From Sinorhizobium fredii (GTDB lineage: Bacteria; Pseudomonadota; Alphaproteobacteria; Rhizobiales; Rhizobiaceae), in contig NZ_CP024310.1 of assembly GCF_002944405.1 (NCBI RefSeq), forward strand, positions 682,001-746,000: a DNA stretch of 64,000 bases, written 5' to 3'. The notes under the pieces are model-generated. The model saw nothing but the letters and a program-made list of their open reading frames with translations, ran no database searches and was not told where the DNA came from. Position 1 is the stretch's first letter, and each line of letters begins with the position of its first letter. Below are positions 1-8,821 of this stretch, one piece after another. Both the position numbers and the translations under genes were made by a program.

Positions 1-1470
1 GACAGCTACAAACCAGGAGACGACGAGCGCGATGCCGACGACGTAGAAGAGTGAGCGAACATATTCGCCCGCAGTCGATTCCGCGAAGCCGACGGGAATG
101 AAGCCGGCCGTGGTGATCAGCGTGCCCGTCAGCATCGGGAAGGCGGTGGAGGAATAGGCAAAGCTCGCCGCCTCGATCTTCACGAGCCCCTCCTCGAGCT
201 TCCGCTCCATCAGTTCGACGACGATCATCGCGTCGTCGACGAGCAGGCCGAGCGCGATGATCAACGCCCCGAGCGAAATGCGCTGCAGGTCGATGCCGAG
301 CTCGTACATGATCGCGAAGGTGGCGGCGAGCACCAGCGGGATGGCGACGGCGATTACCAGGCCCGAACGCCAGCCGATCGACAGGAACGAGACGACGAGC
401 ACGATGATCAGCGCCTCGACAAGCGCATGGCTGAATTCGCTGATCGCCTCGGTCACGACCTCCGGCTGGTTCGAGATCTGCTCGACCGCTACACCGTAGG
501 GAAGGGAGGATCCGAAGCGTTCATAGGTCGCCTCGACAGCCTTGCCGACATCGGTGACCTTGTGCCCCTTGGCCATCACCACGCCGATCTGGACGCTGTC
601 GTGGCCATTGAAGCGGAATTTGCGCGAATAGGGGTCTTCGAGCCCGGAGGTGACGGTGGCGATGTCGCCAAGCCGGATCGTCTCGTTGCCGGCGCGCAGC
701 CTCAGCTCACGAATATCCTCGGCGCGTTTCACATCCCCGTCGACGGAAATGCGCACCGAGCGGATGCCCGTCTCGACGCTGCCGGCGGGGTCGACATTGT
801 TCTGTCCGGCGACGGCGTTGCGCAAGTCATTGAGGGTCAGCCCGCGGGCGGCGAGCAGCTTGGAGGAGACATCGATGTAGATCTTCTGCGGCTGGTCGCC
901 GAGGATGACGACCTTCTCGACGCCCGGTGTGGTCAAGAGCATGTCGCGGCCCTCGGTCGCGAAGCGCTTCAGTTCGGGATAGCTGTAGCCGTCGCCGCTG
1001 ATCGCGTGGAGCGTGATGAACGTATCGCCGAATTCGTCGTTGAAATAGGGGCCGAGGACGCTGTCCGGCAGCTCGTTGGCGATATCGCCCACCTTCTTGC
1101 GCACCTGGTAGAAGGCATCGGCAACGTCGTCGGCGTTGGTGTCGCCCTCGATCTGCAGGGTGATGACGGCGCTGCCGGCGCGGGTGTAGGACCGGACGAA
1201 ATCGAGATGCGGCGTCTCCTGCAGCTTGCGTTCGATCTTGTTGACGACCTGGTCCTGCATCTCCTCCATCGAGGCGCCGGGCCAGACGGCCTGCACGACC
1301 ATGGTGCGGAAGGTGAATTCCGGATCTTCGCGCTGCCCCATGCGAACGAGGCCGAGCACGCCGGTAATGATGATCAGTCCGAAAAGGAAGCGCGCGATGC
1401 TCGGATGACCGATCGCCCAGCGCGACAGGTTGAACGGTTTCTTGTCCCCGGTAGAGGCGTGCATCGGCAT
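1..1470 (-). CDS. RND-family efflux permease (AcrB/MexB type), 3' part outside window
   Basis: Inner-membrane proton-driven pump subunit of a tripartite RND exporter. The reading frame is open from an ATG at 1468-1470 down to base 1, so about 490 N-terminal residues are present and the rest lies to the left. The translation begins MPMHASTGDKKPFNLSRWAI, followed by a first membrane segment (FLFGLIIITGVLGLVRM) and the RND-typical stretch around 'QREDPEFTFRTMVVQAVWPGA'. The start of the next gene upstream (membrane fusion protein) is on the same strand and ends only 23 bp before this ATG, so both are co-transcribed. The family is clear; the substrate cannot be told. No outer-membrane channel gene is seen in the visible part. 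Confidence 0.88.
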   Translation of the reverse strand, partial: MPMHASTGDKKPFNLSRWAIGHPSIARFLFGLIIITGVLGLVRMGQREDPEFTFRTMVVQAVWPGASMEEMQDQVVNKIERKLQETPHLDFVRSYTRAGSAVITLQIEGDTNADDVADAFYQVRKKVGDIANELPDSVLGPYFNDEFGDTFITLHAISGDGYSYPELKRFATEGRDMLLTTPGVEKVVILGDQPQKIYIDVSSKLLAARGLTLNDLRNAVAGQNNVDPAGSVETGIRSVRISVDGDVKRAEDIRELRLRAGNETIRLGDIATVTSGLEDPYSRKFRFNGHDSVQIGVVMAKGHKVTDVGKAVEATYERFGSSLPYGVAVEQISNQPEVVTEAISEFSHALVEALIIVLVVSFLSIGWRSGLVIAVAIPLVLAATFAIMYELGIDLQRISLGALIIALGLLVDDAMIVVELMERKLEEGLVKIEAASFAYSSTAFPMLTGTLITTAGFIPVGFAESTAGEYVRSLFYVVGIALVVSWFVAV

Positions 1471-1493
1471 GTTTCCGTTCTGCTTGATTGGTC

Positions 1494-2633
1494 TTAGCGG
1501 ACGATTTCGCCCGTTTCTGCGCGGGCCGATTGCTGCTCGGCGAGGGGCAGCTTGACCTTCAGGTCTTCGGCCATGAATTGCGTGCCGGCGGCGACGACGA
1601 GATCGCCCGGCCGCAACCCTTCGGCGACGCGCACCTGTTCGCCGGCATAGTCGACGAGCCGGACGGGGCGGGCATGCACGGTCGAGGCGCCGCGATCGAC
1701 CACCCAGACGATGTCCTTTCCGTCTTTCTGCGCAAGCGCGCTCAGGGGAATGGCGACGAGGCTCTCTGAACCGGCGGCCGCGGCCTCGACGGTCGCGGTC
1801 ATGCCGAGCAGAATACGGGAATCGCTAGGCAGGCTCACGCGTACCGAGAATGTCCGGGACTGCCGATCCGCGCTGCCCGAGACTTCGCGCACATGGCCGT
1901 CAAGGGTCAGCCTGTCGTTCGACCAGAAGCGCGCTTCGACCGTTTTGCCCGGCTTGAACTCGGCAATGTCCATTTCCGGAACCGCCACCTCGATCTCCTT
2001 CTCGCCGTCGACGGCGACGGTCACGACCGGGGTGCCGGTGCCGACGACCTGGCCGACATCAGCATTGATCGCCGTCACGATGCCGTTCTGGTCCGACTTG
2101 AGATCCGCATACGTGACCTGGTTTTTCGCCTGGCTCAGGCTCGAGGCGGCCGCGTCGCGCGTGGAGACCGCCTGATCATAGAGCAAAGCCGCCTGGTCCA
2201 GCTCGGCTTTCGAGGAAAAAGACCTGGTGAAGAGCTGCTCGGCCCGCTCCTTCGTCAGGGACGTCGTCTGCACCTGCTTTTCGGCGGCGAAGAGCGTCGC
2301 CTCGGCGCTTCTCACGGCAAGTTCATAGTCGGTCGAATCGATGCGCGCGAGAAGGTCGCCCGGCTTCACCCGGTCGCCGACATTGACGCGCCGTTCGGTG
2401 ATCTTGCCGCCGACCCGGAAGCCGAGATTCATCTCGGTGCGCGCCTTCACGGTACCGGAATAATCGAGCCGACGAGCCTCGCCCGTGGCGGCAATCTCGA
2501 CCACCTTGACCGGCCGTATGGTCTCCTTCGTTTCCGCCTTCTCCTCCGAGCAACCGGAGAGCATGGCGGCAAGCGCGGCTAGGGCCAGGACATGGGCGAA
2601 GAGCGGCCGATTGTAAGCTCTCGGTGAAAACAT
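1494..2633 (-). CDS. RND efflux periplasmic adaptor (membrane fusion protein, HlyD/AcrA family)
   Basis: 379 residues. An N-terminal lipoprotein-type signal with an LSGC lipobox near residue 28 is followed by the adaptor architecture: first lipoyl half with 'GGKITERRVNVGDRVKPG' (about 76-93), a coiled-coil alpha-hairpin (about 105-175), the second lipoyl half ('SDQNGIVTAINADVGQVV') and beta-barrel and membrane-proximal domains. It links the RND permease to an outer-membrane channel. It lies 40 bp downstream of the tetR start-proximal gene end and 23 bp upstream of the permease, so tetR-adaptor-permease form one minus-strand operon. Lipid anchoring is inferred from the lipobox only. Confidence 0.9.
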   Translation of the reverse strand: MFSPRAYNRPLFAHVLALAALAAMLSGCSEEKAETKETIRPVKVVEIAATGEARRLDYSGTVKARTEMNLGFRVGGKITERRVNVGDRVKPGDLLARIDSTDYELAVRSAEATLFAAEKQVQTTSLTKERAEQLFTRSFSSKAELDQAALLYDQAVSTRDAAASSLSQAKNQVTYADLKSDQNGIVTAINADVGQVVGTGTPVVTVAVDGEKEIEVAVPEMDIAEFKPGKTVEARFWSNDRLTLDGHVREVSGSADRQSRTFSVRVSLPSDSRILLGMTATVEAAAAGSESLVAIPLSALAQKDGKDIVWVVDRGASTVHARPVRLVDYAGEQVRVAEGLRPGDLVVAAGTQFMAEDLKVKLPLAEQQSARAETGEIVR

Positions 2634-2673
2634 CGTTCGGACTCCTGATCCGGTATCTGGCAGCGCGGCTGCC

Positions 2674-3282
2674 TTATTTCTTCAGCGCCTTGATGGCGTA
2701 CTCGACCAGTTCGTCGGGTGTCGGGCGGTTCTCCTTCGCCAGACATTGCGCGACGATCTGCGGATGACAGAGGGTGACGATGCTCGCGCCGAAGCATCGG
2801 GCGGCAACCTCAGCGTCCTGCTCGGCGAATTCGCCGGCCTCGATGCCGCCGCGGATGATGCCGGCGAGAAGCTTGTCGATGCGGTCGAGATGTTTCTCGA
2901 TGACGTGCCATTCCTGTTCGATCGCCACGACGACCATCTCGTGGGCCTTCTGCTCATCGAGCATGGTTTCAACGGTCATCTTGTGCTGTGCAAGCACGTA
3001 GCGTCGCAGGCGCTCGGTAGCACTCACGGGGAGGCGGGAAATTTCGTAGGCCTGCTGATAGCTCGCCTCCAGCATGCGCGCGCAAAGCGCCTGATGGATC
3101 TCCGTCTTGGAGCTGAAAAAACGATAGATGTTGGCCGGCGACATGCCGAGGTCGCGCGCAATGTCGGCCACATTCGTCTTCGTGTAGCCGTAATGCCGGA
3201 AAAGCCGCTCCGCGGCATCGAGAATGCGCGCGATGTTTTCCTGCCTGGTCGTGTCGATGCTGCTTTCTGCCGGGTCGTTCAT
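2674..3282 (-). CDS. TetR/AcrR family transcriptional regulator
   Basis: 202 residues, the usual TetR length. The N-terminal DNA-binding domain covers about residues 14-60, with helix-turn-helix core 'NVADIARDLGMSPANIYRFF'. The C-terminal part is an alpha-helical ligand domain resembling the TetR_C_7/AefR type. It is the first gene of the efflux operon and reads in the same direction as the adaptor and pump, so it very probably represses its own operon and is released by a pump substrate. The ATG at 3280-3282 gives the start; no clear operator palindrome was identified upstream. The ligand is unknown. Confidence 0.88.
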   Translation of the reverse strand: MNDPAESSIDTTRQENIARILDAAERLFRHYGYTKTNVADIARDLGMSPANIYRFFSSKTEIHQALCARMLEASYQQAYEISRLPVSATERLRRYVLAQHKMTVETMLDEQKAHEMVVVAIEQEWHVIEKHLDRIDKLLAGIIRGGIEAGEFAEQDAEVAARCFGASIVTLCHPQIVAQCLAKENRPTPDELVEYAIKALKK

Positions 3283-3626
3283 GGGCTCGCATTCGTGATG
3301 AGTGACGATTTTCGAATTTCGTCAGTCATAATCCGGCAGGCGACACTTGTCAATCGTGCGCGCCGCGTGATTTGCTGTGCAGGGACGGCTGGGGAGAAGC
3401 ACGATTGCGGTGATCTGGCCTGAGCGAGCGGAGACAAAATCGTACGATGGATAAAACGGGAGGCGCTGCGGATGGTCGCTCTTAACGGAGGACTGGCAAT
3501 ACCGATTGCCGCCGAGGAGCGTCAGCTCCTCCGGCAAGGTCGCTTGCGAGGCAGTGCGCCGCCGTCGCGAGACAAGGGCTCGGCCGCGCAAGCGGGTTTC
3601 GCTGGCGAGCGGGGCTTACCTTCTCC
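3283..3626. other. intergenic region between efflux operon and serralysin gene
   Basis: 344 bp upstream of tetR and downstream of the protease stop. It should carry the efflux-operon promoter. An 89-codon open frame on the minus strand here has no family resemblance and no good ribosome site, so I do not call it. I see no repeat or RNA gene. Confidence 0.5.
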
Positions 3627-5165
3627 CTAGAGGACGAAGTAGCCCTTCTGCAGCGTCACGGCATCGTCGAGATGGATGGCGAAGTCGGCCTTCTTGTCGC
3701 CGTTGACGTCGCCGTAGATATAGGTGTCGGAGGCAGCGCGGTCGTAGCGCAACTCGCCCTTCTTGCCGCTGAAAGCGGCGGTTCCAACGAAGCTGAAGGC
3801 CTGGTTTCCAGTGGTGGTTGTGTTGGCGTCGATTGCGGAAAGATCGATCCGATCGGATGCCGAGGCCAGGAAGTCGTATATCGTATCGCGGCCCGACGTG
3901 GCAACGGTGCTGTCCGCCACTGACTTGAACTGGAATGTGTCGGCGCCGCTCACGCCGGTTAGCTTGTCGGCGCCGCCACCGCCATAGAGCACATCATTGT
4001 TCGATTCGCCGTACAAAGTATCATTGCCGTTGCCACCATAGAGCTTGTCGGCGCCCGAGCCGCCGTAAAGTGTATCGTTGCCGGAGTCGCCACTCAGTGT
4101 GTCATTGCCACTGTTGCCCCACAGCCGGTTGGCCGCCTGATTGCCGGTGATGGTGTCGCCGGCCGAACCTCCTTTGACGTTCTCGATCAGCGAGCGCGTA
4201 TCGCCGTGATAGAGCAGCGCGTTGAAGATGTTGCCGGCGGCAAAGCCGCTGTTGGAACCGCCACCGAGCCAGGCGAGCTGGTCGATGCTGAAGGTCGAGG
4301 CCTTGCCTGGACGCAGGTCGATCTTGAGGCCCGTTGCATATGCCGAGAGATCGTAGGTGTCGTTGCCGCCGCCATCCCATATGGTCGCGAAAATCCGATT
4401 GGCACCGGGAGCAATGCCGACTGCGCCATTCACGAGCGTCGCGCCGCTATTGGGCGTCCACTTGTAGACCGTATTGCCGCTGTTGGTGCTGAAATCCGCG
4501 CCGTACATTTCCTGCAGCGCCGCAATGTCAGCCATCATGAACGTTTGCGGCGCGCCGTATTGTTCGTAATAGTAACCCTCGCCTGCTCCAACATAGCCGC
4601 TATAGGTCATGATCGAATATTCGATCGAATCGTACTGGGCAGGCAGAGGCTGGAAGGCTCCCTCTTGTTCATGCCCGTGCTTCAGGCCAAGCGCATGGCC
4701 GAGTTCGTGCATGAGCGTGTGCCAGGCATAGTTTCCGGCAACCGGCTTGCTGTAGTCGTAGATGGTGCCGGCATAGGTCTTGCCAAACCAGATGTCGCCG
4801 GCTTCGGCATAGGCGCCCGGCAGATACGCCCAGGCGGTCGAGGGCAGGGTCGACTGCGCAAACCGGATTGTCGCGCTGGATGCGCTTCCGGAGGTGAAGT
4901 CGGCATTGGTGAAGCCCTCGACGGAGAAGCCGTCATTGGCGGTTGAGCCGAAGGTTTGCTCCATCGCGAACAGCGCGGCGTCTATCTGCGCCTGCGAGAC
5001 CGCGGCAAAGCCATTGTCCTTCTCGCCGCTATAGCTGTAGCTGCTCTTCGATGCCGGGAAGGCATAGGTGATCGGCCCGGTCCATGCGTAGCCCGACAGC
5101 ACGCCGTCGATCAAACTGTTGCCGGTCGTGTTCAAGGTCTTGCCGGTTTTGCCGGTACCGCTCAT
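3627..5165 (-). CDS. Serralysin-type secreted zinc metalloprotease (M10) with RTX calcium-binding repeats
   Basis: 512 residues. The catalytic motif HELGHALGLKH at about 153-163 fits HExxHxxGxxH, with a Met-turn (SIMTY) downstream. A block of glycine/aspartate-rich nonapeptide RTX repeats ('GNSGNDTLSGDSGNDTLYGG' and more) lies at about 345-410, followed by the serralysin C-terminal domain ending in hydrophobic residues (YFVL). There is no N-terminal Sec signal, as expected for type I secretion with a C-terminal signal. The protein should be exported in one step, folding on calcium outside the cell, and degrade extracellular protein. No type I ABC transporter, membrane fusion protein or inhibitor gene is next to it, so it must use an exporter encoded elsewhere. 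Confidence 0.93.
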   Translation of the reverse strand: MSGTGKTGKTLNTTGNSLIDGVLSGYAWTGPITYAFPASKSSYSYSGEKDNGFAAVSQAQIDAALFAMEQTFGSTANDGFSVEGFTNADFTSGSASSATIRFAQSTLPSTAWAYLPGAYAEAGDIWFGKTYAGTIYDYSKPVAGNYAWHTLMHELGHALGLKHGHEQEGAFQPLPAQYDSIEYSIMTYSGYVGAGEGYYYEQYGAPQTFMMADIAALQEMYGADFSTNSGNTVYKWTPNSGATLVNGAVGIAPGANRIFATIWDGGGNDTYDLSAYATGLKIDLRPGKASTFSIDQLAWLGGGSNSGFAAGNIFNALLYHGDTRSLIENVKGGSAGDTITGNQAANRLWGNSGNDTLSGDSGNDTLYGGSGADKLYGGNGNDTLYGESNNDVLYGGGGADKLTGVSGADTFQFKSVADSTVATSGRDTIYDFLASASDRIDLSAIDANTTTTGNQAFSFVGTAAFSGKKGELRYDRAASDTYIYGDVNGDKKADFAIHLDDAVTLQKGYFVL

Positions 5166-5291
5166 GCTGAATTCCCACCAGAAAAGCGCGGGGCCGTTGT
5201 CTCGCGCTCATAAAATGCAGATCGTGCCGGCGACGTTAGGCTCCGAATGCCTACGATTGTTGTAACGAACTCGATAAGATTGGAGAGAAAC

Positions 5292-5555
5292 GTGCCGTTC
5301 ATCAGGTTGCTGTCGTGTCTTGCCGCCGTGATTGTAGCGGCGCTGTGTGTTGCACCTATAGCGTCAGGTACGGCCAAAGCAAGCGGGGTGGACATGCAGA
5401 AGCCTCCGGATCACGAGGCGGCCGTCCGGGCGGAGTTCGAGACGGTGAGGGCGGAGGATACCGTGGAAGCCTATGAGCGCTTCATCCGGCGCCATCCGGA
5501 CCATCCATTGGTCAAGGACGCGGCAGAAGCGCTGGCGCGGCTCAAGAAGCAGTAG
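5292..5555 (+). CDS. Small exported protein of unknown function
   Basis: I prefer the GTG at 5292 because GGAGAG lies four bases upstream; this gives 87 residues starting with 'VPFIRLLSCLAAVIVAALC', a good signal peptide. An upstream ATG at 5247 in the same frame would give 102 residues but spoil the signal. The mature part is short, acidic then basic, with 'EAYERFIRRHPDHPLVKDAA', which looks like a single tetratricopeptide-like helix hairpin. It is transcribed divergently from the serralysin gene. Function unknown; a periplasmic location is inferred. Confidence 0.6.
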   Translation: MPFIRLLSCLAAVIVAALCVAPIASGTAKASGVDMQKPPDHEAAVRAEFETVRAEDTVEAYERFIRRHPDHPLVKDAAEALARLKKQ

Positions 5556-5596
5556 CGCAGTAGGCGGCGAGGCCAGCTGTCGTTGCGTTTGTCCGC

Positions 5597-6646
5597 TTAT
5601 TTCGCGCGTAGCAGCATGCCGAACAGGTCGCGGGGATCGTCCGGATCGGCGATCATGTCGAGATTTTGATAGAAGCCCGTGCCGGACAGCCGGTCGCGCA
5701 CGTAGCGGAGCGCCGAAAAATCCTCGATGGCGAAGCCGACGCTGTCGAACAGCGTGATCTGCCTTGCATCGCGGCGGCCGGGTGCGGCGCCCGTCACGAC
5801 CTTCCAGAGCTCGGTCACCGGGAAGTCCGCTGCCATCTGCTGGATCTCGCCCTCGATGCGGGTCTGCGGCGGATATTCCACGAAGACGTCCGAGCGAAGC
5901 AGGATGTCGCGGTGCAGTTCCGTCTTGCCGGGGCAGTCGCCGCCGATCGCATTGATATGGACGCCGGCGCCCACCATGTTGTCGGTGAGGATCGTTGCGA
6001 ACTGCTTGTCGGCCGTACAGGTGGTTATGATCTCGGCCCCCTCGATCGCAGTCTGGGCGGTCGTGCAGGAGACGATCTCGAGGCCCGAGCCAGCCAGGTT
6101 GCGTGCCGTCTTCTCGGTTGCGCGAGGATCGACGTCGTAAAGGCGGACGGTGTCGATGCCGCAGACGGCCTTCATCGCCAGTGCCTGGAACTCGGCCTGG
6201 GCGCCGTTGCCGATCATCGCCATGGTGCGCGCGCCCTTTGGTGCCAGGTGGCGCGCAGCCATCGCCGAGGTCGCGGCGGTTCTCAGCGCCGTCAGCATCG
6301 TCATTTCCGTGAGCAGCACCGGATAGCCGGTCGAAACTTCGGCAAGGAGCCCGAAGGCGGTCACGGTCTGCAGCCCGTCGGCGATGTTCTTGGGATGGCC
6401 GTTGACATATTTGAAGCTGTAGACGGCGCCGTCGGAGGTCGGCATCAACTCGATCACGCCGTCGCGCGAATGGCTGGCGACGCGCGGCGTCTTGTCAAAG
6501 CTCTCCCATCGGCGGAAATCGGCCTCGATTGCCTCCGTGAGCTCCGCCAGAACGGTCTCGATGCCCAGGTGGTGGACGAGATGCATCATGTTCTCGACGC
6601 TGACGAAGGGCACCATCGCCCTGGCTGACGGGAGCGGTGAAAGCAT
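5597..6646 (-). CDS. Ornithine cyclodeaminase / mu-crystallin family protein
   Basis: 349 residues, normal for the family. The Rossmann NAD(P)-binding motif is seen in 'MAMIGNGAQAEFQALAM' at about 145-161, and the conserved 'NAIGGDCPGKTEL' region follows at about 235-247. Family members deaminate ornithine to proline plus ammonia using bound NAD+, or act as related amino-acid/ketimine dehydrogenases. The DCPGKTEL segment is typical of true ornithine cyclodeaminases. A strong GGAGGAA ribosome site precedes the ATG. The gene is divergent from an Lrp/AsnC regulator 131 bp away, the usual pairing for amino-acid catabolism under local control. Confidence 0.88.
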   Translation of the reverse strand: MLSPLPSARAMVPFVSVENMMHLVHHLGIETVLAELTEAIEADFRRWESFDKTPRVASHSRDGVIELMPTSDGAVYSFKYVNGHPKNIADGLQTVTAFGLLAEVSTGYPVLLTEMTMLTALRTAATSAMAARHLAPKGARTMAMIGNGAQAEFQALAMKAVCGIDTVRLYDVDPRATEKTARNLAGSGLEIVSCTTAQTAIEGAEIITTCTADKQFATILTDNMVGAGVHINAIGGDCPGKTELHRDILLRSDVFVEYPPQTRIEGEIQQMAADFPVTELWKVVTGAAPGRRDARQITLFDSVGFAIEDFSALRYVRDRLSGTGFYQNLDMIADPDDPRDLFGMLLRAK

Positions 6647-6777
6647 CGCGGTTCCTCCTGCATGTGCGGGCTATCCCAAGAGAGTAATGGCAGGCGCTGC
6701 TGGTCGAAAGCGCAAAGCTGTGCTATTTTCGTCATCCCACTGAGCAATTTTGCCGGCCCGATTGCGCAATTTATCCA

Positions 6778-7230
6778 ATGACAGCGACAGACAGAGCAAC
6801 CGCAAAATACGCGCCGGATGATCTCGACCGGCGGATCATCGCCCACCTGCGCGTCGATGGCCGGGCTTCGCTCTCCAAGCTGTCCGATGCGCTCGGCGTC
6901 GCGCGCGGAACGGTGCAGAACCGACTGGATCGGCTGCTGGAAACGGGAACTCTGATGGGGTTTACTGTGCGTGTCCGCGAGGACTACGACCTGAACACCG
7001 TCCAGGCGGTGATGATGATCGAGGTCGTCGGGAAATCGACGACCCAGGTCATCCGCAAGCTGCGCGGCATTCCCGAAATCCATAAGCTGCACACGACGAA
7101 CGGCAATTGGGACCTGGTCGCCAATATTCGCGCTGCGAACCTTTCCGAATTCGACCGCATCTTGCGCGAGGTGCGGATGATCGACGGCGTCGCCAACAGC
7201 GAAACCAGTCTTCTCCTGAGCAGTGTTTGA
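6778..7230 (+). CDS. Lrp/AsnC family transcriptional regulator
   Basis: 150 residues. The N-terminal winged helix-turn-helix covers about 15-60 ('DLDRRIIAHLRVDGRASLSK', then 'LSDALGVARGTVQNRLDRLL'). The C-terminal RAM (ligand-sensing) domain covers about 75-145. It is divergently arranged with the ornithine cyclodeaminase-like gene, so it most likely activates that gene in response to ornithine, arginine or a related amino acid. The shared intergenic region holds the small palindrome ATTGCGCAAT at about 6763-6772, a plausible binding half-site region. The effector is inferred from context only. Confidence 0.9.
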   Translation: MTATDRATAKYAPDDLDRRIIAHLRVDGRASLSKLSDALGVARGTVQNRLDRLLETGTLMGFTVRVREDYDLNTVQAVMMIEVVGKSTTQVIRKLRGIPEIHKLHTTNGNWDLVANIRAANLSEFDRILREVRMIDGVANSETSLLLSSV

Positions 7231-7322
7231 GCGGGTCCTACGATATCGGCAGTTGAAAGCCGAGCGCCCGCCAATTAGGTTCCGGCCGCAATCAACGGAA
7301 GTCCGGGGTGGGGAATAATCGC

Positions 7323-7919
7323 GTGAATACAGGCAATCGGCCCTTTCTCCTGCTGGCCTGTCTGGGATCATTGTCCTCGCCAGCCAACGCGGACTGGCAG
7401 GCGGTCGAGACGGTGAAGAACTACGCGATAACCGGGCAATCCGGCCCGGAGCTCTATGCATCGATCGGCGAGCACGGTCCGAAGCTCGGGCCAACGCGCG
7501 CCATCGCGCATACGAGCTTCAAGCTGACCTGGTCGCGAAAATACGAGGCTCACGGCGATGCCTGCGTTCTCGTGTCGGCGCTGCCGAAGCTTGCGATCAC
7601 CTATACCCTGCCGAAACCCTCCAAGCCCCTGCCGGCAGGCACGCGGGAGCACTGGGAAACCTTCATCGACGGCGTCCATGAGCACGAATTGGTGCATGGC
7701 GATTTCATCAAGGACATGGTGAAGAAGATCGAGGCCGCAACTGTCGGGCTCACCGTTCCCGCCGACCCGCAATGCCGCAAGATCAAGTCGGAAATGACCA
7801 AGCGGCTCGGGGCGCTCTCCAACGCCCAGCGCCAGCAGAGCCGAGATTTCGACCGCGCGGAACTCAGCGACGGCGGCAAGGTTCACCAGCTGATCCTCAA
7901 TCTGGTGAACGGCGGATAG
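7323..7919 (+). CDS. Exported DUF922 domain protein (putative zinc peptidase)
   Basis: The frame opens at a GTG at 7308. I favour the GTG at 7323 because GGGGTGGGG lies upstream and because the product then starts with a clean signal peptide (VNTGNRPFLLLACLGSL, cleavage near SPANA-DW). About 198 residues. DUF922 proteins are predicted secreted Zn-dependent proteases. The expected metal motif is seen as 'HEHELVHGDFIKDM' (HExxH-like, EHELVH) at about residues 119-132. Two cysteines (the 'GDACVLVSAL' and 'DPQCRKI' regions) may form a disulphide. It stands alone, downstream of the Lrp gene in the same orientation. Activity is unproven for the family. Confidence 0.75.
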   Translation: MNTGNRPFLLLACLGSLSSPANADWQAVETVKNYAITGQSGPELYASIGEHGPKLGPTRAIAHTSFKLTWSRKYEAHGDACVLVSALPKLAITYTLPKPSKPLPAGTREHWETFIDGVHEHELVHGDFIKDMVKKIEAATVGLTVPADPQCRKIKSEMTKRLGALSNAQRQQSRDFDRAELSDGGKVHQLILNLVNGG

Positions 7920-8140
7920 AGGCTCGTCCGCCACGGGGCAGCGCGCCGTAAGCCGCAATAGATGCACGCAAAAAGCTGGTGACGGCCACAAACACGCCCC
8001 CGAATTGTCTCAATGGAGTTGAACTGTGCCGCGGCGTTACACGCGTGCGTCGTCCACCTTTCGTGGCGATGCGGGCTGTCCAATGCTGAATTTGTGTCGG
8101 AAGGGCGAGCCTCTCCGCCGGTCCGAGAAGGGAGTCATGC

Positions 8141-8671
8141 ATGCACAGGAATCTTGTCGCCGCCTTTTCCGCAGCTTCTCTGTCTTTCGTCGGCTTCGCC
8201 GCCCATGCAGCCGACCTCGCTCCCTATCGAGAGCCCGCGCCACCCCCGGCGCTGGACGAGCAGGACGGCGTCAAGATCGGTTATCTGGAATGCGATATCG
8301 GCGGTGGCGCCGGCTATGTTCTCGGATCGTCGAAGGAGATCGAGTGCGTCTTCCGCTCGCTTGGCGGCGATGAGATCGAGGATCGCTATACCGGCGAAAT
8401 CCGCAAGCTCGGCGTCGATATCGGCTTTACCATGCGAAGCCGACTGCTCTGGGCCGTCTTCGCGCCGACGGCCGGCTATCACCACGGCTCGCTGAGCGGC
8501 CTCTACAAGGGTGCGACCGCCGAGGCAACCGTCGGTGCCGGCGTGGGTGCTAATGTGCTCGTCGGCGGCACGTCCGGCTCGATTCACCTCCAGACCGTCA
8601 GCGTCACCGGGCAGCTCGGGCTGAACGTCGCCGCCGCCGGCACGTCGATGACCCTCAACTCCGTCAATTGA
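8141..8671 (+). CDS. DUF992 family exported protein
   Basis: 176 residues with a signal peptide (MHRNLVAAFSAASLSFVGFA, cut near AHA-ADL). The mature part has the DUF992 pattern: 'GYLECDIGGGAGYVLGSSKE', a second cysteine in 'IECVFRS', then 'YTGEIRKLGVDIGFT' and a glycine-rich C-terminal half with alternating small residues. The family is common in rhizobia, periplasmic or outer-membrane associated, and has no known biochemical role. A stem-loop follows the stop codon. It is probably monocistronic. Confidence 0.8.
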   Translation: MHRNLVAAFSAASLSFVGFAAHAADLAPYREPAPPPALDEQDGVKIGYLECDIGGGAGYVLGSSKEIECVFRSLGGDEIEDRYTGEIRKLGVDIGFTMRSRLLWAVFAPTAGYHHGSLSGLYKGATAEATVGAGVGANVLVGGTSGSIHLQTVSVTGQLGLNVAAAGTSMTLNSVN

Positions 8672-8692
8672 GCGGCCTCAAGCTTTCGTCGC

Positions 8693-8710
8693 GGTCGCCT
8701 TGCGGCGACC
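8693..8710 (+). terminator. stem-loop after the DUF992 gene
   Basis: GGTCGCC (8693-8699) pairs perfectly with GGCGACC (8704-8710) around a 4-base loop, starting 21 bases after the stop codon. There is no run of T after it, so termination here is possible but not certain. Confidence 0.4.
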
Positions 8711-8711
8711 A

Positions 8712-8761
8712 TTCGATCATCATGGTTTAGGGTCGTATCGACTGAAACCATGATGATCGAA
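8712..8761. repeat. perfect 17-bp inverted repeat with 16-bp spacer
   Basis: TTCGATCATCATGGTTT at 8712-8728 is exactly complementary to 8745-8761. It follows directly on the terminator-like stem and its right arm contains the only ATG codons (8750 and 8753) that could open the methyltransferase frame downstream. It is not followed by a T run. It may be an operator, an mRNA structure hiding the start codon, or a short mobile palindrome. Confidence 0.8.
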
Positions 8762-8821
8762 CATGACGCGGGGTGAAGCAAGGCTGCTGCTCTCGATCCG
8801 CTTAAACTCCTTTTCGGCGGG

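Noticed and set aside
427..1497. 356-codon plus-strand frame at the left end
   Set aside because: Shadow of the RND permease gene, whose minus-strand frame runs off the window.
3322..3591. 89-codon minus-strand frame between tetR and the serralysin gene
   Set aside because: No ribosome site, no domain, composition unlike neighbouring genes.
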